Origin: a virus
Direction: 5' to 3' (one strand)
Virus record (IMG/VR): IMGVR_UViG_3300044635_000400
Coordinates: 1-38,910 of that record
DNA length: 38,910 nucleotides
Below are positions 1-7,079 of this stretch, piece after piece (the first letter of the stretch is position 1; every line of letters starts with the position of its first letter). The notes under the pieces were generated by a model. It searched no databases. It was not told the origin of the DNA and saw nothing but the letters and a program-made list of their open reading frames with translations. A program made the translations under genes and the position numbers.

Positions 1-857
1 ATTCCGTTTGCTAGTTTGAATATTGTGTCTGGGCCATCACCAAAAACAGACACGTTGCTTTTAGCTTTTACCGTATAATATGGAGCCGAAGTAAAAGAAG
101 CTAAGAGGTATGTACCGCTTGGCGCATATACAGTGCCGCCGCCAAGAGCAGCCATTGCGTCAATCGCAGCTTGAATTGCAGGCGCGTCATCCGCAACGCC
201 ATCGCCAACAGCGCCAAAGTCCTTGACAGAGACATATTGCTCCAACTTTGTCTGTACGGTCTGCTGAACAGCGCCCGCGCCGGCTTGCGTAAAACTGACA
301 ATGGACGCGTCTACAGAGCCAGTAGTTGTTTGGATCGCGGTCGTAAACTTGACTTCGGCGCCGACATGTACGCCAGACGTAAACGTGACAGTATTGCTGT
401 CTGTCTCCAGATAGCTGTCACCAACATACTGGTTTACACCGTCGATGTAGACGGACAGCGAGTTCGTGCCGGGCGTGTAGTTAATCGTCGATAAGTTGAA
501 CACAGTCTGGCCGGCGGTGGCCGTGATGACTTCTTCCTGCACCGTGTAGTTGATGAAGTTCGAATTGACGCCGGTGATGTTGTCGTAAGTGCCAAGCAGG
601 ATGCCTGTGGCTGTTTCGATGACAAACTTATAGACCAGACCGTCAGTCAGCCAAATCTCACCGCCCGGTACGCGTCCTGCGCTATCCAATATGATAGGGT
701 TTGCGTGCGGCGTAGTGCCAGACGCGCTGGTGTAGGACGCCTGCGGCGTAGTCGTGCCGGCTGCATAAGTGAAAATCTTACCGCCAGACAGAATAACGCC
801 GTTGTTATCGAAAAACTGCGCTGCAAAGCCGCCGATGGGTGAAGGGGTTACTGACAT
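1..857 (-). CDS. Tail fibre/tailspike, N-terminal part (cut by window start)
   Basis: The open frame starts at ATG 857 (GGAG about 8 bases upstream) and runs off the left edge after 285 codons. The N-terminus (MSVTPSPIGGFAAQFFDNNG) matches the complete fibre encoded at 36190-38478. It is followed by a beta-rich virion-attachment region, a short linker, and the start of a pectate-lyase-like beta-helix announced by VSVKDFGAVGDGVADDAPA, a motif common in phage fibres and tailspikes that bind or degrade surface polysaccharide. The linker (about residues 186-215) differs completely from the other copy, while the flanks are conserved. A TAG stop sits directly before the ATG. It is either an allele of the 36190-38478 gene or a paralogue; I favour an allele. 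Confidence 0.85.
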   Translation of the reverse strand, partial: MSVTPSPIGGFAAQFFDNNGVILSGGKIFTYAAGTTTPQASYTSASGTTPHANPIILDSAGRVPGGEIWLTDGLVYKFVIETATGILLGTYDNITGVNSNFINYTVQEEVITATAGQTVFNLSTINYTPGTNSLSVYIDGVNQYVGDSYLETDSNTVTFTSGVHVGAEVKFTTAIQTTTGSVDASIVSFTQAGAGAVQQTVQTKLEQYVSVKDFGAVGDGVADDAPAIQAAIDAMAALGGGTVYAPSGTYLLASFTSAPYYTVKAKSNVSVFGDGPDTIFKLANG

Positions 858-861
858 CTAA

Positions 862-1023
862 TTACTCCAGCAGCAACAATCCGCCGTCCTCTTGGACGAG
901 GTTGTCACCATTTTCAGTTTCAAGATTACCTTGCGCTTGATCGGGACCATAGCCCGAAAAGAACGAGATAATGCTTCCCAGACCCAAAGCCACACCGTTA
1001 CGAAGAGCGCCGCCAAAGCCCAT
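862..1023 (-). CDS. Small conserved protein, 53 aa, in fibre operon
   Basis: ATG 1023 to TAA 862. The protein has a glycine-rich hydrophobic N-terminal half (FGGALRNGVALGLGSIISFF) that could be a membrane segment or a virion-buried helix, then an acidic tail ending EDGGLLLLE. It is too short for many gene finders, but the copy at 38483-38644 differs at about 12% of bases with a single amino-acid change (V11 to I). That is the signature of a translated gene under purifying selection. It lies between the 101-residue gene and the fibre gene, with only a few bases on each side. Function unknown; a small tail or adaptor component is an inference from position. Confidence 0.8.
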   Translation of the reverse strand: MGFGGALRNGVALGLGSIISFFSGYGPDQAQGNLETENGDNLVQEDGGLLLLE

Positions 1024-1026
1024 GTA

Positions 1027-1332
1027 TCAGTTCCGGTTAATCGGTTTGGCGTATACCGTACCACCTGTGGACACCTGAATGGCGCTCACGCGCCAAGGTG
1101 AGCCGTTCGTGTTGACAGTCAGCACAAAAGGAATTGGCGTAAATGGCGGGATTGGCGTGCTGGCGGTCGTAGCGACAGCGCCGACGCCTACTTCGACGTA
1201 GCAAGCCTGATCCGACCAGACCACAACGCCCTGCGCGCCGGGAGGCCATGTGGACGTGTTACCAGCAGTGCCGGTATACGCCACGCTGTATGCAGGATAA
1301 TCAGCTTTGCTTAGTGGGTTTAAGAGTTCCAT
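1027..1332 (-). CDS. Conserved phage structural-type protein, 101 aa
   Basis: ATG 1332 is preceded by AAGGACG at good spacing, and the frame ends at TGA 1027. The protein reads as a small all-beta fold (VVVWSDQACYVEVGVGAV, then a proline-rich PIPPFTPIPF and PWRVSAIQVST). Similar short beta proteins are frequent beside portal and fibre genes of tailed phages and are presumed virion parts, but I cannot name a family. The partial copy at 38648-38910 differs at two residues (N-G-S-P versus S-G-A-P). It lies downstream of the DUF5856-like gene and upstream of the 53-residue gene in one late operon. Confidence 0.8.
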   Translation of the reverse strand: MELLNPLSKADYPAYSVAYTGTAGNTSTWPPGAQGVVVWSDQACYVEVGVGAVATTASTPIPPFTPIPFVLTVNTNGSPWRVSAIQVSTGGTVYAKPINRN

Positions 1333-1341
1333 AGCGCGTCC

Positions 1342-1704
1342 TTATGCGAGAAATTTTAGTTTATACAGCGTGCTGTAATACAGGCCAAAAATCTCGTCGA
1401 TAATGTTTTGGAGTGGGGTACACTCCTTATCGACGACTTTATACCGCATTTCCTCAAGTTCGTCTACCTGACCTTCAAGAAACTCGACAATGTTGTTAGT
1501 CTTCTTAGCTGACATAAGCGAAATAGGACCGATTAGGCCATATTTTCCTTGGTACGCTTCGGCAAATTTGTCAGCTAAATCAATGACTTCGTCGTAAAAC
1601 TCGTTCAAAGCAGAGTGCTTGGAAAAGCTGCGCGTGTTCAGGTGCGTCGAGTGAGCCACATCGCGCGCGAGAAACAGTGTACCTATAAAATCAGCGCAAC
1701 TCAT
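1342..1704 (-). CDS. DUF5856-like helical protein, 120 aa
   Basis: The start codon at 1704 overlaps the portal stop by one base (TAATG), implying translational coupling. The protein is helical, beginning MSCADFIGTLFLARDVAHST, with a conserved-looking centre FYDEVIDLADKFAEAYQGKYG and a hydrophobic C-terminus. The layout resembles the phage family DUF5856, whose helices recall ferritin-like or Dps-like bundles. The family assignment is from memory and moderate. Function is unknown. Its place directly after the portal suggests a role in the head or at the portal vertex, but no motif proves this. Confidence 0.75.
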   Translation of the reverse strand: MSCADFIGTLFLARDVAHSTHLNTRSFSKHSALNEFYDEVIDLADKFAEAYQGKYGLIGPISLMSAKKTNNIVEFLEGQVDELEEMRYKVVDKECTPLQNIIDEIFGLYYSTLYKLKFLA

Positions 1705-3938
1705 TACATCATTCCTTCAGGGGCTTGTTCAGGCATTTCCATCGGCATTTCAGGCTGTTCGCCCATCTCAGGGGCTTCGGGCATCTGTTCTCCCATCTGC
1801 GGCACTTCGCGCATTTCAGGTGAACCGCCGATCAAGTCGCCTGTGTCCAGCGCGCCTGCAATCGTACCCATGACAATATCCTGAATTTGCTCAGGTGTCA
1901 TGCTGTTTTGTACAGCAGAGATGCGCTTGGTTTCGGCTTCGTAAGCCTGCACTTCAGCCTTGTACCGGTCGATGGAGATTTTCTGCTGTTCCGCGCTGTC
2001 TTGGATGTTTTCCATAATGTCAGAGACGCGGTTGAGTTCTTGCGACAAGGCTTCGATCTGTTGCTTGGCAGCCATGATTTCAGGCGATTGGTCGCCTTCT
2101 TCCAAGACTTTCGGGTCAAGGATTTTCTTAAACCGTTTCGCCATTTCCTGCGCTCCGGGCCAGTCCATGTTCTTAATGAACAAATCGCCGGCCACAGTCC
2201 AAAGCTGCGGGTTGGATTGCAGAATCATCGACATGGCGTCGAGCGCCTCTTGACGCTTGGTCATGTAGCCGGGGCCAGTAGTGACCATAACGTCGTATGT
2301 GCCGATTGACGGGTTGTAGATTTTTTCGATCAGTCCGCCATTTTGGTCACGAATTTCCTTGACAGGCTCTTGCTGCATTGGGTCCATTTTGACCATGCTG
2401 ACTTCGCCATCAACGCCAATGATGCGCGCGATGCGCTGCGTGTCGTAAATCTTAGGGATAATATCGACAAGCTGGCGGGTAATGTGACGGATCGCACGGG
2501 CTAAGTTATCTACATAGTGATACGTACCAACATCGCCCTGCTTTTCGCGTGCGACGATAGCTTTTGCAGACCGCTCGTTGCCTTGTTGACCCAATGAGGC
2601 GTCGTACTGGCCGGTGGTGGACTTGATGTCCTCACCAGCGCCCATTTTAGCCTGTATCAGACCTGTTTGCGGCAGCGGTGGGGCTGCACGCTGCGGAAGC
2701 GGTAATACGTTTCCAGCGCCGTCTGTAACGTCTGGGTTGACTTCCAAATACGGCCAGTTGGTCGTGTTGGCAGTCTTCCACTGGTTCTCGTAACCCTCGA
2801 ACTGACCGCCATAGGCGATAAAGGGTGCTTTTGGCGCCAGCGCCAGCATTTCTGCTTCTTGGCTGGTCCAGTAGTTGTACATACGCTGTGCGTCTTTGGC
2901 GTTACGCACCAGACCGGACACGTAAATCTGTCCTTGCACTTCAAATTCGTTACCTACGACGCGTACCACAGGTATCCAACTACCCGGCCACTCGCGCTCA
3001 TCAAGCACGTCATAGCCATTGGTTTTCATCCACATGACTTTTTTGCGGTCTACTTCGCGTGTGCGGACAGGCTTGCCGTACATGGCGCGCAGTTGCTTAT
3101 CCATCGGCGTATCTTTGAACGCCGTGACGTTGTCTGGGTACAGGTTCAGCGTTTCGCGCTTGCGCTTGTAATAAAAATACTCCGCGACGCGGATAGTGTC
3201 TTCGTCAAGCCATGCCGACATGCTTTCATCGCCGACAGCGGTTGACAGGATCGACGAGATGGGTGTCGCGTCTGGAAACTCGCGCTCATACTCGTCTTTG
3301 GTCATGTCCTGCGTGACAAAGCACCATTCAGCGTCAGCGCCGCATGGGTCTTGGATTGTAGGGTCCATGTAGACGCTAAACGAGTTGCGGACGCGCATGA
3401 TCCGCACGTCTTGGTCGAAAGTTTCTTCGTTGCAATATTCCGTAATGAGACGGATATAACCTTCACCGTAGGTGACTTGGTTGTCGCAGGCCGTGTCGTA
3501 GGCTACATCCGCATCGGACATATACTCGATGTGCCGCACAACGCCGTCGAAGATCGCTGCCACTTCAATGTCAGCATTGTCATCGACAGGTATTACCTTA
3601 CCGGCAGGCCGGTTTTGACGCTGTTCGTTCGTCACCTGACGGACGTGCTGCGGCAATTTATTAATTGTCAAGCAGGGACGTGCGTTAATTGTCTGGCCTT
3701 GCACCGCGCCGCGGGTCGCCAACACGTCAGCAGGCCACTGCCACTGGTTATCAGGGCTACCGGCCATAAACCGAAGGTCGTCCAGTTCGTCCTCGCGGCT
3801 GTCCGAATAGGCTGCCATCGACATCTGTAGCCGATGGCGCATGGTTGCCATTGTATCAGGGTCACCACGGGTGTTCGCTGGATCGCTACCGATGTCAGCT
3901 ACGTCGCCTACCTTGTTAATTCCTGTCGGATCAGCCAT
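1704..3938 (-). CDS. P22-type portal protein
   Basis: A 744-residue protein, close to the 725 of the P22 portal. The early part carries DLRFMAGSPDNQWQ, RPCLTINKLPQHVRQVTNEQ and NRPAGKVIP, typical of P22-family portals, followed by FSVYMDPTIQDPCGADAEWC. The last 150 residues include a helical segment (IEALSQELNRVSDIMENIQD) and a low-complexity Met/Pro/Glu tail made of repeated EMP, QMPE and EMGEQ units. P22 portals end in a long helical barrel, which matches the coiled-coil part. The protein should form the dodecameric ring at one capsid vertex, binding terminase during packaging and then the gp4-like and gp10-like closure proteins (29906-30616, 28476-29906). Confidence 0.93.
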   Translation of the reverse strand: MADPTGINKVGDVADIGSDPANTRGDPDTMATMRHRLQMSMAAYSDSREDELDDLRFMAGSPDNQWQWPADVLATRGAVQGQTINARPCLTINKLPQHVRQVTNEQRQNRPAGKVIPVDDNADIEVAAIFDGVVRHIEYMSDADVAYDTACDNQVTYGEGYIRLITEYCNEETFDQDVRIMRVRNSFSVYMDPTIQDPCGADAEWCFVTQDMTKDEYEREFPDATPISSILSTAVGDESMSAWLDEDTIRVAEYFYYKRKRETLNLYPDNVTAFKDTPMDKQLRAMYGKPVRTREVDRKKVMWMKTNGYDVLDEREWPGSWIPVVRVVGNEFEVQGQIYVSGLVRNAKDAQRMYNYWTSQEAEMLALAPKAPFIAYGGQFEGYENQWKTANTTNWPYLEVNPDVTDGAGNVLPLPQRAAPPLPQTGLIQAKMGAGEDIKSTTGQYDASLGQQGNERSAKAIVAREKQGDVGTYHYVDNLARAIRHITRQLVDIIPKIYDTQRIARIIGVDGEVSMVKMDPMQQEPVKEIRDQNGGLIEKIYNPSIGTYDVMVTTGPGYMTKRQEALDAMSMILQSNPQLWTVAGDLFIKNMDWPGAQEMAKRFKKILDPKVLEEGDQSPEIMAAKQQIEALSQELNRVSDIMENIQDSAEQQKISIDRYKAEVQAYEAETKRISAVQNSMTPEQIQDIVMGTIAGALDTGDLIGGSPEMREVPQMGEQMPEAPEMGEQPEMPMEMPEQAPEGMM

Positions 3939-3943
3939 TGCGG

Positions 3944-4084
3944 TTACTTTTTACCTTTTTTGGCGGCTTCACGCTTTACGCTATACGCGATTGCAACCGC
4001 CTGTTTAACAGGTTTTCCGGCTTTTACCTCGGCCTTGATGTTCTTGCGGAACGCGGCTTTGCTGGGCGACTTGACCAAAGGCAT
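3944..4084 (-). CDS. Tiny basic protein, 46 aa
   Basis: ATG 4084 to TAA 3944, just upstream of the portal. The sequence begins [20 protein letters not shown] and ends in a lysine-rich EAAKKGKK; about a quarter of residues are Lys or Arg. Short proteins of this kind recur between terminase and portal genes in environmental podophages. A nucleic-acid-binding or packaging accessory role is plausible from charge and position, but unproven. It is one of four consecutive small basic genes (3944-4786). Confidence 0.75.
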   Translation of the reverse strand: MPLVKSPSKAAFRKNIKAEVKAGKPVKQAVAIAYSVKREAAKKGKK

Positions 4085-4085
4085 T

Positions 4086-4346
4086 TTATTTCTTCTTCGC
4101 CGGTGTTGGCTTCATGTTCACGGTTGTGCGTGTGACCTGTACAGGTTTCTGTACAGGTTTCGGCATTTTCATTGGTGCGCGTCCGCCTGCTGCGCTTGTC
4201 GTGCCTTCGCGCGCTACCGCTTCCATTGCGCGGCGTGCGCGGGCTGGGTCGCGGTTAGCGATTGCAGCGCGTTCAGAGGCTATTGTGCCAGCTTTATAGA
4301 GTGCTTTGCTCTTATTGCCGTAAATATCTTTCTTACCTGATGGCAT
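4086..4346 (-). CDS. Small basic protein, 86 aa
   Basis: ATG 4346 lies one base from the stop of the preceding gene. The N-terminal half is predicted helical ([33 protein letters not shown]). The C-terminal half is a disordered Lys/Pro/Val tail ([12 protein letters not shown], ending PTPAKKK). I do not recognise a named family. Charge and place within the terminase-portal interval suggest a DNA-associated late protein. Confidence 0.75.
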   Translation of the reverse strand: MPSGKKDIYGNKSKALYKAGTIASERAAIANRDPARARRAMEAVAREGTTSAAGGRAPMKMPKPVQKPVQVTRTTVNMKPTPAKKK

Positions 4347-4508
4347 TTACTTACCCTTCTTAGCTGGTTTTTTGGCGGTTTTGGCGCTTTCTCGGAACGC
4401 TTTGGCTGTAGGGGCGCCCTTAGTACCCGGTTTACGCATTTTTTCGCCTGATCCGGCGGCAATGCGGGCTTTTTTAGCGTGAATGTTGGCGTATAGACCG
4501 GGTTTCAT
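4347..4508 (-). CDS. Tiny basic protein, 53 aa (MKPGLYANIHAKK type)
   Basis: The protein begins MKPGLYANIHAKKARIAAGS and continues GEKMRKPGTKGAPTAKAF with a lysine-rich C-terminus. This motif string is very common in environmental phage genomes near terminase, although its role is not established as far as I know. ATG 4508 overlaps the upstream stop as ATGA, which favours it over the in-frame ATG at 4514. Its stop abuts the next start. Confidence 0.85.
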   Translation of the reverse strand: MKPGLYANIHAKKARIAAGSGEKMRKPGTKGAPTAKAFRESAKTAKKPAKKGK

Positions 4509-4786
4509 GGGCATTTCCACCTTTTCAAACTAGCTTTGGCGCGTTCGCCGTTCTTTGCCTTAGCTGCAACAGCCCCCATACGGGCGCAGAACGACGCTTT
4601 GCGTCCTGCGTCAGCCTTTGTCTTCGGGTTGGGCGCTGGAGCCTTCAATTTGCTGCCTGTTGCAGCGTTATATTTTGCTCTACCAGCGGCAGTCAGGCCC
4701 GCACCCTTCGACACGGGCAATTTCTCGCCACGGCCTACGGACAACGATACTGATTTTTTCTTGCCCGCCACTAGCTGCCCATCCAA
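4505..4786 (-). CDS. DUF6321-like basic protein, 93 aa
   Basis: The core VSLSVGRGEKLPVSKGAGLT, then GRAKYN, KAPAPNPKTKADAGRKASFC and ending ASLKRWKCP, matches what I recall of DUF6321 proteins in tailed phages. It is strongly basic with two cysteines near the C-terminus (SFCARM and WKCP). Its start lies 16 bases inside the end of the large terminase gene, so translation is probably coupled. Function unknown. Confidence 0.8.
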   Translation of the reverse strand: MDGQLVAGKKKSVSLSVGRGEKLPVSKGAGLTAAGRAKYNAATGSKLKAPAPNPKTKADAGRKASFCARMGAVAAKAKNGERAKASLKRWKCP

Positions 4787-6306
4787 CTTGTAGAATATCC
4801 AGCGGGAGAATACCCGCTTGAGACGCGTCTGTCAACGCGTCCTTGTCGTGGGTCTTTAGATGCCACCGGAAAGGCAAATGTCACCGCTATGGCGTCCGCT
4901 GCGTCAGGTGATGCAAGCCCGCGTGACTTCATGTCCTTCTTACTTTCGAGGAACAGCGTCCCCTTGCTGTCAGGCTTAGTGCGCGGGCTGATGAGGTCGG
5001 TTTTCAGAAACCGATCCGACGGTATGTGCGCCGTCTTCAGCCAATCCCGCATGGCACCCCACATCTCTGCGCGCTTGTTACCCCACATGATCTGGTTCTT
5101 GGCCTTATTGCCGAAGTTCACGCCGCGTATCTTGTATCGCTGTTCCTTCAGCCGGTCTACTACGCCTGCGCCTAGCCCGCCTTCGTCGATGCAGACCAGT
5201 GCAGGCTTGAACTGTTCTATGGCGTCGATGACGTAGCCAGCCACTTCCATAGTGTCCGCACCGCGGTGTCTCCGCAGTTCTACGATGTCACGGCCCTGCC
5301 GTATGGCGATGACGGTAGCGTCGGCGCCAAAGCGTGCAGGGTCCACCCCTATGACGATGGGCGCGCTGTCATCTTTGATGGGTGGCCGCTTCATGGCGTC
5401 ATCGACTAGATTGCTGCCGATGAACTGGTCGTCACCTTCACTGGGGAAGTTACCGTAGACTTCGACGCTGGCTTGGTAGCTGTCTGGCCCATATTCGTCG
5501 ATGATGCGCTGATACAGGTTTTTGTCTGTACCCTCGACATCGCGGGCGTCGATGGTGCGTGTTGTCCAGAACGCCCGCTTGCTGTGGAACGTCTCGTAGA
5601 AATAGCCGGTGTTACGACGCGGGTTGGAGAAGGCCAGATGGAAGCGGTGCGGCGTGTTCTCTGTAAAGAAACCATCCGATACGGACCAAATCGAGTCTGG
5701 AATACCGCTGGCTTCGTCGAAGATCAGCATCACACCGTCGAAGTTGTGAACCCCTGCGTATGCGTCAGGGTTCTCTTCCGACCACAGCCGGCCTTCGACG
5801 GACCAGTAGCGCGTGCCTTTCTTGAGGTCGCGCTCGACCAGTTCCGTCAGCCACTTGGCTGGCATGATGCGTGTGGCAGCTATCTCGAACCAGTGACTGT
5901 TGAGGCTCATGGCTAACCACTTGGTAATTTCTGCCCATGTTACCGACCGCAACTGCGCTTCGGAGTTTGCCGACACGATGGTAGTACTGCCGATCCTTGA
6001 TGACAGCATCCAGATGGTGAGCCAACTTACTAGGGCTGACTTGCCGATACCGCGTCCTGACGCAATCGCCAGCCGCGCCGTGTCGAAGTCAACCTTGCCG
6101 TTGTTCGCCTTGATGTGGTCGCGCAAGTCGCCAAGTATCTGGCGTTGCCATTTACGCGGGCCGGGGAAATGTTCCAGCGGCGTACCCTGCTGCCCCCACG
6201 GGAATGTATACAGCACAAATGCTAGGGGGTCATCCTTCAGTGTGGGCGACCACAGCCGCGCCATCAACTCCATCTCGTCTTGCGCTGAATATATCGGCTG
6301 CTGCAT
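4771..6306 (-). CDS. terL: Terminase large subunit (ATPase-nuclease)
   Basis: A 511-residue packaging motor. Walker A is ASGRGIGKSA near residue 83, Walker B is VMLIFDEASG near residue 190, and the C-terminal RNase H-like nuclease shows acidic motifs VIGVDPARFGADAT, ALVCIDEGGLGAG and SPDAADAIAV. It translocates DNA into the procapsid through the portal and cuts the concatemer. ATG 6306 has GAGG 9 bases upstream. The gene overlaps the small subunit by 77 bases, which is unusually long. The headful versus cos mode cannot be decided from this sequence. Confidence 0.96.
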   Translation of the reverse strand: MQQPIYSAQDEMELMARLWSPTLKDDPLAFVLYTFPWGQQGTPLEHFPGPRKWQRQILGDLRDHIKANNGKVDFDTARLAIASGRGIGKSALVSWLTIWMLSSRIGSTTIVSANSEAQLRSVTWAEITKWLAMSLNSHWFEIAATRIMPAKWLTELVERDLKKGTRYWSVEGRLWSEENPDAYAGVHNFDGVMLIFDEASGIPDSIWSVSDGFFTENTPHRFHLAFSNPRRNTGYFYETFHSKRAFWTTRTIDARDVEGTDKNLYQRIIDEYGPDSYQASVEVYGNFPSEGDDQFIGSNLVDDAMKRPPIKDDSAPIVIGVDPARFGADATVIAIRQGRDIVELRRHRGADTMEVAGYVIDAIEQFKPALVCIDEGGLGAGVVDRLKEQRYKIRGVNFGNKAKNQIMWGNKRAEMWGAMRDWLKTAHIPSDRFLKTDLISPRTKPDSKGTLFLESKKDMKSRGLASPDAADAIAVTFAFPVASKDPRQGRVDRRVSSGYSPAGYSTSWMGS

Positions 6307-6730
6307 GTGTGTTATCCTCTAGTCGGGGCGTCACGTCAGTGTACAGCCCTTCGATGACGCGCGACTGTGCTTTTTCCAGCGCGCCTGTAATGCTTATCTG
6401 TTGGTCGATGTTCACGTCGATCTGCTGCTTGGCTACCCAGCCGTGCTGATGCTTGAGTATCTCCAGCGCAGCCTTGCTGTCGCCATCGCGTGCCGCTTCG
6501 TACATGGTCTTAGCCGCTGTGTATTCGCCGTCGCTGCGACCTTTGATTTCAGCCATCTCGACCAGCGGGTCTGCGTCGGCCAGCACGCGGAACTGCCGCG
6601 GGGTCAATCCAGCGGCCATCGCCAGACTGTCACCCTTGAGGCCGTAGCGGGCAGCTTCATAGATTGCCTCCAGCCGCGCCTCGGTGGCTTGCGTCCGTTC
6701 TGGTGTGAATGGCAGTGAGTAAAATGTCAT
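6230..6730 (-). CDS. terS: Terminase small subunit-like protein
   Basis: A 166-residue protein with an N-terminal helix-turn-helix-like part (EAARYGLKGDSLAMAAGLTP, then RQFRVLADADP), a helical middle, and an acidic end. Position directly before the large subunit and the HTH plus helical layout fit a small terminase that selects viral DNA. There is no Shine-Dalgarno before ATG 6730. Instead a good -10 hexamer ends 7 bases upstream, so the message may start at the ATG. A longer frame to GTG 6856 is open but crosses the promoter and a stem-loop, so I reject it. Confidence 0.8.
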   Translation of the reverse strand: MTFYSLPFTPERTQATEARLEAIYEAARYGLKGDSLAMAAGLTPRQFRVLADADPLVEMAEIKGRSDGEYTAAKTMYEAARDGDSKAALEILKHQHGWVAKQQIDVNIDQQISITGALEKAQSRVIEGLYTDVTPRLEDNTHAAADIFSARRDGVDGAAVVAHTEG

Positions 6731-6737
6731 TGGGCGT

Positions 6738-6766
6738 ACTATAGTGTGTTGCAAACCATATTGCAA
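6738..6766 (-). promoter_or_regulatory. Promoter for terminase/late operon, leaderless geometry
   Basis: On the minus strand, TTGCAA (6766-6761) is followed by 17 bases and TATAGT (6743-6738): a 4/6 and a 5/6 match to sigma70 hexamers with ideal spacing. Only seven bases (ACGCCCA) separate the -10 from ATG 6730, placing the expected transcription start at or one base before the start codon. Confidence 0.65.
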
Positions 6767-7033
6767 AAAAAATAAAAGTGACCCCGCGCGATGCGCTTCA
6801 CTACTAGGCTCGCGTAACCGTTCACATTGAGAGGCGTGCGGGGTCTGGTTGCCCACATACCATATTTTTAAAAAAATAAAAATTGACGCGGGCCGGGCTG
6901 CTTACCGGAGTGCGTTTGGCTTTTGCGCGAAAATCCAAAAACCTCAACAGACATCTAATCTGCGCCGCCGCGTCAAAACAAATAGTATGTGGTCGGGGAT
7001 ATTTTGCAAATAAAAAAATTGTTTGCGACCCGT
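6755..7033. repeat. Three imperfect A-rich repeats
   Basis: Units begin near 6755, 6859 and 6999. Each has ATATT, then a run of A interrupted by T (AAAAAAAATAAAA, AAAAAAATAAAAA, AAATAAAAAAA), then TG and a GACSCG-like end (GTGACCCCG, TTGACGCGG, GCGACCCG). Two contain TTTGCAA/TTGCAA at the ATATT junction, and the first overlaps the -35 of the terminase promoter. They could be terminase recognition repeats, curved DNA or an upstream-activating element. Confidence 0.6.
6780..6845. other. GC-rich closing stem (structured element)
   Basis: GACCCCGCGCG (6780-6790) pairs with CGTGCGGGGTC (6835-6845): eleven base pairs with one G-T/G-U, enclosing 44 bases. It lies between the first two A-rich repeats, upstream of the terminase promoter, and therefore outside the predicted terminase message. 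It may act as a DNA cruciform/recognition site or be part of a small RNA. Confidence 0.5.
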
Positions 7034-7036
7034 GCC

Positions 7037-7049
7037 CGTGACAGTCACG
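7037..7049. other. 13-base interrupted palindrome
   Basis: CGTGAC-A-GTCACG is perfectly symmetric around one base. It lies next to the third A-rich repeat and the C-tract. It could be a protein-binding half-site pair (operator, cos-like or origin element); no partner is identifiable. Confidence 0.45.
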
Positions 7050-7059
7050 CGGCGCTCGG

Positions 7060-7079
7060 CCCTCCCACCCCCACCCCCC
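7060..7079 (-). other. G-quadruplex motif on the minus strand
   Basis: The minus strand carries four G-runs of 6, 5, 3 and 3 separated by single bases (T, T, A). Single-base loops with runs of three or more give the most stable class of intramolecular quadruplex. It is located in the non-coding control region. Confidence 0.75.

Larger units (their letters stand above)
1..1289. repeat. Left copy of imperfect terminal repeat
   Basis: This stretch aligns base for base, with no net insertion or deletion, to 37622-38910 (constant offset 37621). Bases 1 to about 161 differ at only about one position, the last 30 or so bases are identical, and the part between differs at roughly one base in ten. 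It holds the start of a tail-fibre gene, a 53-residue gene and most of a 101-residue gene. Joining 38910 directly to base 1 would break both the fibre and the 101-residue gene, so the two copies look like overlapping ends of a circular map carrying different alleles rather than a natural junction. Confidence 0.9.

Noticed and set aside
1960-2309. Plus-strand open frames inside the portal, terminase, coat and ejection genes
   Set aside because: They are antisense to strongly recognisable proteins, have no ribosome-binding sites and show biased residue composition expected from reverse-reading GC-rich codons.
6731-6856. N-terminal extension of the small terminase to GTG 6856
   Set aside because: It would translate the promoter hexamers and half of a GC stem, has no ribosome-binding site, and the extra residues look random.
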